From positions 1 through 7,648 of the forward strand of contig DIXV01000135.1 in the NCBI GenBank assembly GCA_002436115.1: DNA of 7,648 bases, written 5' to 3'. Every line of letters starts with the position of its first letter. The stretch's first letter is position 1. Positions 5,651 through 7,648 of this stretch are shown here, in pieces. Made by a program: the position numbers and the translations under genes. Below the pieces are notes generated by a model. The model did no database searches, was not told the origin of the DNA, and worked only from the letters and a program-made list of their open reading frames with translations. This stretch comes from Streptococcus sp. UBA6071. GTDB taxonomy: Bacteria; Bacillota; Bacilli; Lactobacillales; Streptococcaceae.

Positions 5651-7648
5651 TTATTCTCCTAGTGTAATTGTTATTTTCTTGACATCCTCTGCTGATGTTT
5701 CTGCTTCGACACTCTGCTTGGTGACTCGATTACCCTCACCGTTAAAGGTAACTTTGATACCAGACCACTCCGAAAATTTCTCAACATTTGATTTTGTCCA
5801 AGTATACATATCTGGTATTTTAGCCAAATCTCCTGTCCAAAGGAGAACCTGCTGATTGGAAGCCAAATCGCTACCTTCTTTAACCGAGGTTTCTTTAATT
5901 TCATTGGAAGAGCCGACTACGATTGGTTGGACTAAGTTCTTCCGTAACTCATTGGAAACTGTTCCAGGCGCCTTTCCGATAATCTTAGGCATCTTGTAAG
6001 TCGTCTCTTCTGCAACATAGTCCAAAGCCGTTGTCGGAGCAGTAAGGTTGAGAGCATCTTTCATACGGCTTGCTTCTTCCAAGACAGGAGTTACCACTTC
6101 AGTCCAGTAAAGCGTTGCCCAATGTTCTGGTTGCTGAACCATGACATACATGATAAAGTCTGGGTTTTCAGATGGATGCATCGCAACGATGGAATAAATA
6201 TTATCAAGAGCCCCATTCAAATAACCTCCCCCTTCTTCTTGGGATCTTGGAATTTGAGCTGTCCCCGACTTGACCGCTGCTGGTTGACCGTTAATCTGGA
6301 TAACAGAGCCTCCCATAGAAGCAGAATAAAGTGTTCCGTAGTTGGGATCTGTCCCTACGGTAACCATATAACCAAGCGTTTGATTGGCTGCTTCAGCAGA
6401 AACCGGTTTACCTGATATTTCTTTGGTAGCTTTTCTGGCAGTTTCTGTATTGGGATCATAGATGGCTGATACATACTTAGGTGTTAACATCTCCCCTTCA
6501 TTTGCTATGGCTGTGAACGCCTTTAGCAACTGAACTTGGGTCACAGAAATCCCTTGACCAAAAGAGGACATGGCAGTTGTGACCACATTATCTGAATTGA
6601 CCGTACCAAAGCCCTCGTAGTCCATCCCAAAGCGCGTTGGATAACCAAAGTCAAATTTACTGAGATAATTGAGCCAAGTCTCATCTCCCATCGCTTGTTC
6701 CAATTTAGTCATACCAATATTAGAGGAATAAGCAAATCCTTGAGCAAAGGTCAGATAACCACCGTCTGTCAGCCCTTGGTTGACTCCCCAGTCGTTAATA
6801 GTGGTATCAATAATCGTTAAACTTTCATTATTGTAGACCGCATTGGGATTAAAGTTCCCACTATCAATAGCTGATGCTAAGGTCATCACCTTTATAGTAG
6901 ACCCTGGTTCATAAGCTTTTTGATAGAGGCTGCTCTCCCAATTGAGGTCAGCCAGACCCTCTTTAGTATCTGCATCAAAGGTTGGCCTTTGAGTCGTTGC
7001 TAAGATTTCTCCAGTATCTGCAGCAACCAAGGTCGCACTTGCAACGACACCATTGGCCTTCTCCTGGAAAACGCTCATAGTAGTCTCTAAGTAGGATTGC
7101 AAGGGAGCTGACAAGGTTGTATAGACGTCTTTACCATCTACAGGTTTTTGAGTGATGGTCTCGGTTCCGGGCTTGATATTACCAGATGAATCCTTTTCAT
7201 AGGTGATGATACCATCTCTCCCTGAAAGCATATCATCCAAACTGGCTTCAACACCTGTTTTTCCAACTAAAGACTGAGTGCCATCCTTGTTATCCTCTAG
7301 CTGTGCGAACCCAATAAAATGCGAGGCGAAAACCCCATTGGTATAGAGACGCCCAGGACTGGTGCTAAAGCCAATCCCTTTAACCCCTGCTGCTTCTAGA
7401 GCCTTTTCAATTTCAGATTTAACACTGAAAGTGATGTTATTCCCTTGAGAGCCGAAAGAAACTTGGTATTGCCCCTTACTTCCCAACTGTTCCTTTACAT
7501 AAGCTGAATCCAAGCCTAGTTTTTCAGAAAGAATATTGGCAACCGTGTCAAATTGTCCTTCTTGAATATAGAGTTTCTCTCCACTGGCGGAAACATAGTC
7601 TTTGTTAATAACAGCATAGATACTATAAGTCGTTGAATCTTCTGCGAT
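5651..7648 (-). CDS. pbpX: Penicillin-binding protein 2X, N-terminal end missing
   Basis: This is a class B penicillin-binding protein, a membrane-anchored D,D-transpeptidase that cross-links septal peptidoglycan and works with the division machinery. The frame stays open to the window edge: 665 residues are visible, and compared with roughly 750 for the family about 85 N-terminal ones, with the membrane anchor, are missing. A TTG at 7513 is only an internal Leu codon, not the start. Counting from the edge, the dimerisation domain is first, then the transpeptidase domain with active serine in STIK at 250-253, SSN at 308-310 and KSGT at 459-462, then two PASTA domains at about 550-606 and 607-665. 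The Thr after the active Ser, and the Thr and Gln of KSGTAQ, positions often altered in resistant pneumococcal alleles, are unchanged. It is coupled to mraY. Confidence 0.97.
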   Translation of the reverse strand: MAEDSTTYSIYAVINKDYVSASGEKLYIQEGQFDTVANILSEKLGLDSAYVKEQLGSKGQYQVSFGSQGNNITFSVKSEIEKALEAAGVKGIGFSTSPGRLYTNGVFASHFIGFAQLEDNKDGTQSLVGKTGVEASLDDMLSGRDGIITYEKDSSGNIKPGTETITQKPVDGKDVYTTLSAPLQSYLETTMSVFQEKANGVVASATLVAADTGEILATTQRPTFDADTKEGLADLNWESSLYQKAYEPGSTIKVMTLASAIDSGNFNPNAVYNNESLTIIDTTINDWGVNQGLTDGGYLTFAQGFAYSSNIGMTKLEQAMGDETWLNYLSKFDFGYPTRFGMDYEGFGTVNSDNVVTTAMSSFGQGISVTQVQLLKAFTAIANEGEMLTPKYVSAIYDPNTETARKATKEISGKPVSAEAANQTLGYMVTVGTDPNYGTLYSASMGGSVIQINGQPAAVKSGTAQIPRSQEEGGGYLNGALDNIYSIVAMHPSENPDFIMYVMVQQPEHWATLYWTEVVTPVLEEASRMKDALNLTAPTTALDYVAEETTYKMPKIIGKAPGTVSNELRKNLVQPIVVGSSNEIKETSVKEGSDLASNQQVLLWTGDLAKIPDMYTWTKSNVEKFSEWSGIKVTFNGEGNRVTKQSVEAETSAEDVKKITITLGE

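Noticed and set aside
7511..7513. TTG as the start codon of pbpX
   Set aside because: The same frame stays open for 45 more codons to the window edge with typical PBP2X dimerisation-domain sequence, so the gene is simply cut by the edge.

Overview
The window looks like a piece of core chromosome from a Streptococcus species. This rests on the proteins themselves (a PBP2X with two C-terminal PASTA domains, MraY, a CshB-type DEAD-box helicase, a DUF4059 protein and a low-molecular-weight thioredoxin reductase) and on their order, pbpX-mraY-helicase-amino acid ABC transporter-DUF4059-trxB, which I recall from several streptococcal genomes. The species cannot be fixed by eye. All seven genes lie on the minus strand, so transcription runs from high to low coordinates. 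I see no tRNA, rRNA, IS element, phage gene, CRISPR array or other sign of recent transfer.

Layout in transcription order. (1) 7648-4642: the 3' part of pbpX, cut by the window edge, then mraY one base after the pbpX stop. This is the distal end of a division/cell-wall cluster and closes with a hairpin terminator at 4595-4638. (2) 4484-3090: a monocistronic cshB-like RNA helicase gene with its own extended -10 promoter. (3) 3030-1436: an extended -10 promoter, a strong ribosome binding site, a polar amino acid (cystine-type) ABC permease and its ATPase joined by a TGATG overlap. No substrate-binding protein gene is present. A rho-independent terminator overlaps the last codons and stop codon of the ATPase gene. 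(4) 1435-1165: a 74-residue two-helix membrane protein (DUF4059) whose putative promoter overlaps that terminator. (5) 1164-951: a 214-base untranslated stretch with a stem-loop and a terminator-like hairpin that ends only about 30 bases before trxB. (6) 950-24: trxB. An SD-like sequence at the extreme left edge suggests another gene follows at once.

Functionally, pbpX and mraY serve septal peptidoglycan synthesis (transpeptidation and lipid I formation), the helicase serves RNA metabolism, and the transporter, DUF4059 and TrxB form a neighbourhood that would make sense for disulfide/cystine and thiol redox metabolism. That last link is inference. I found no clearly new biological system. The points most worth a second look are regulatory: the compact stop/terminator/promoter overlap, the hairpin just before trxB, the missing binding-protein gene, and an in-frame slippery heptamer in the helicase tail.
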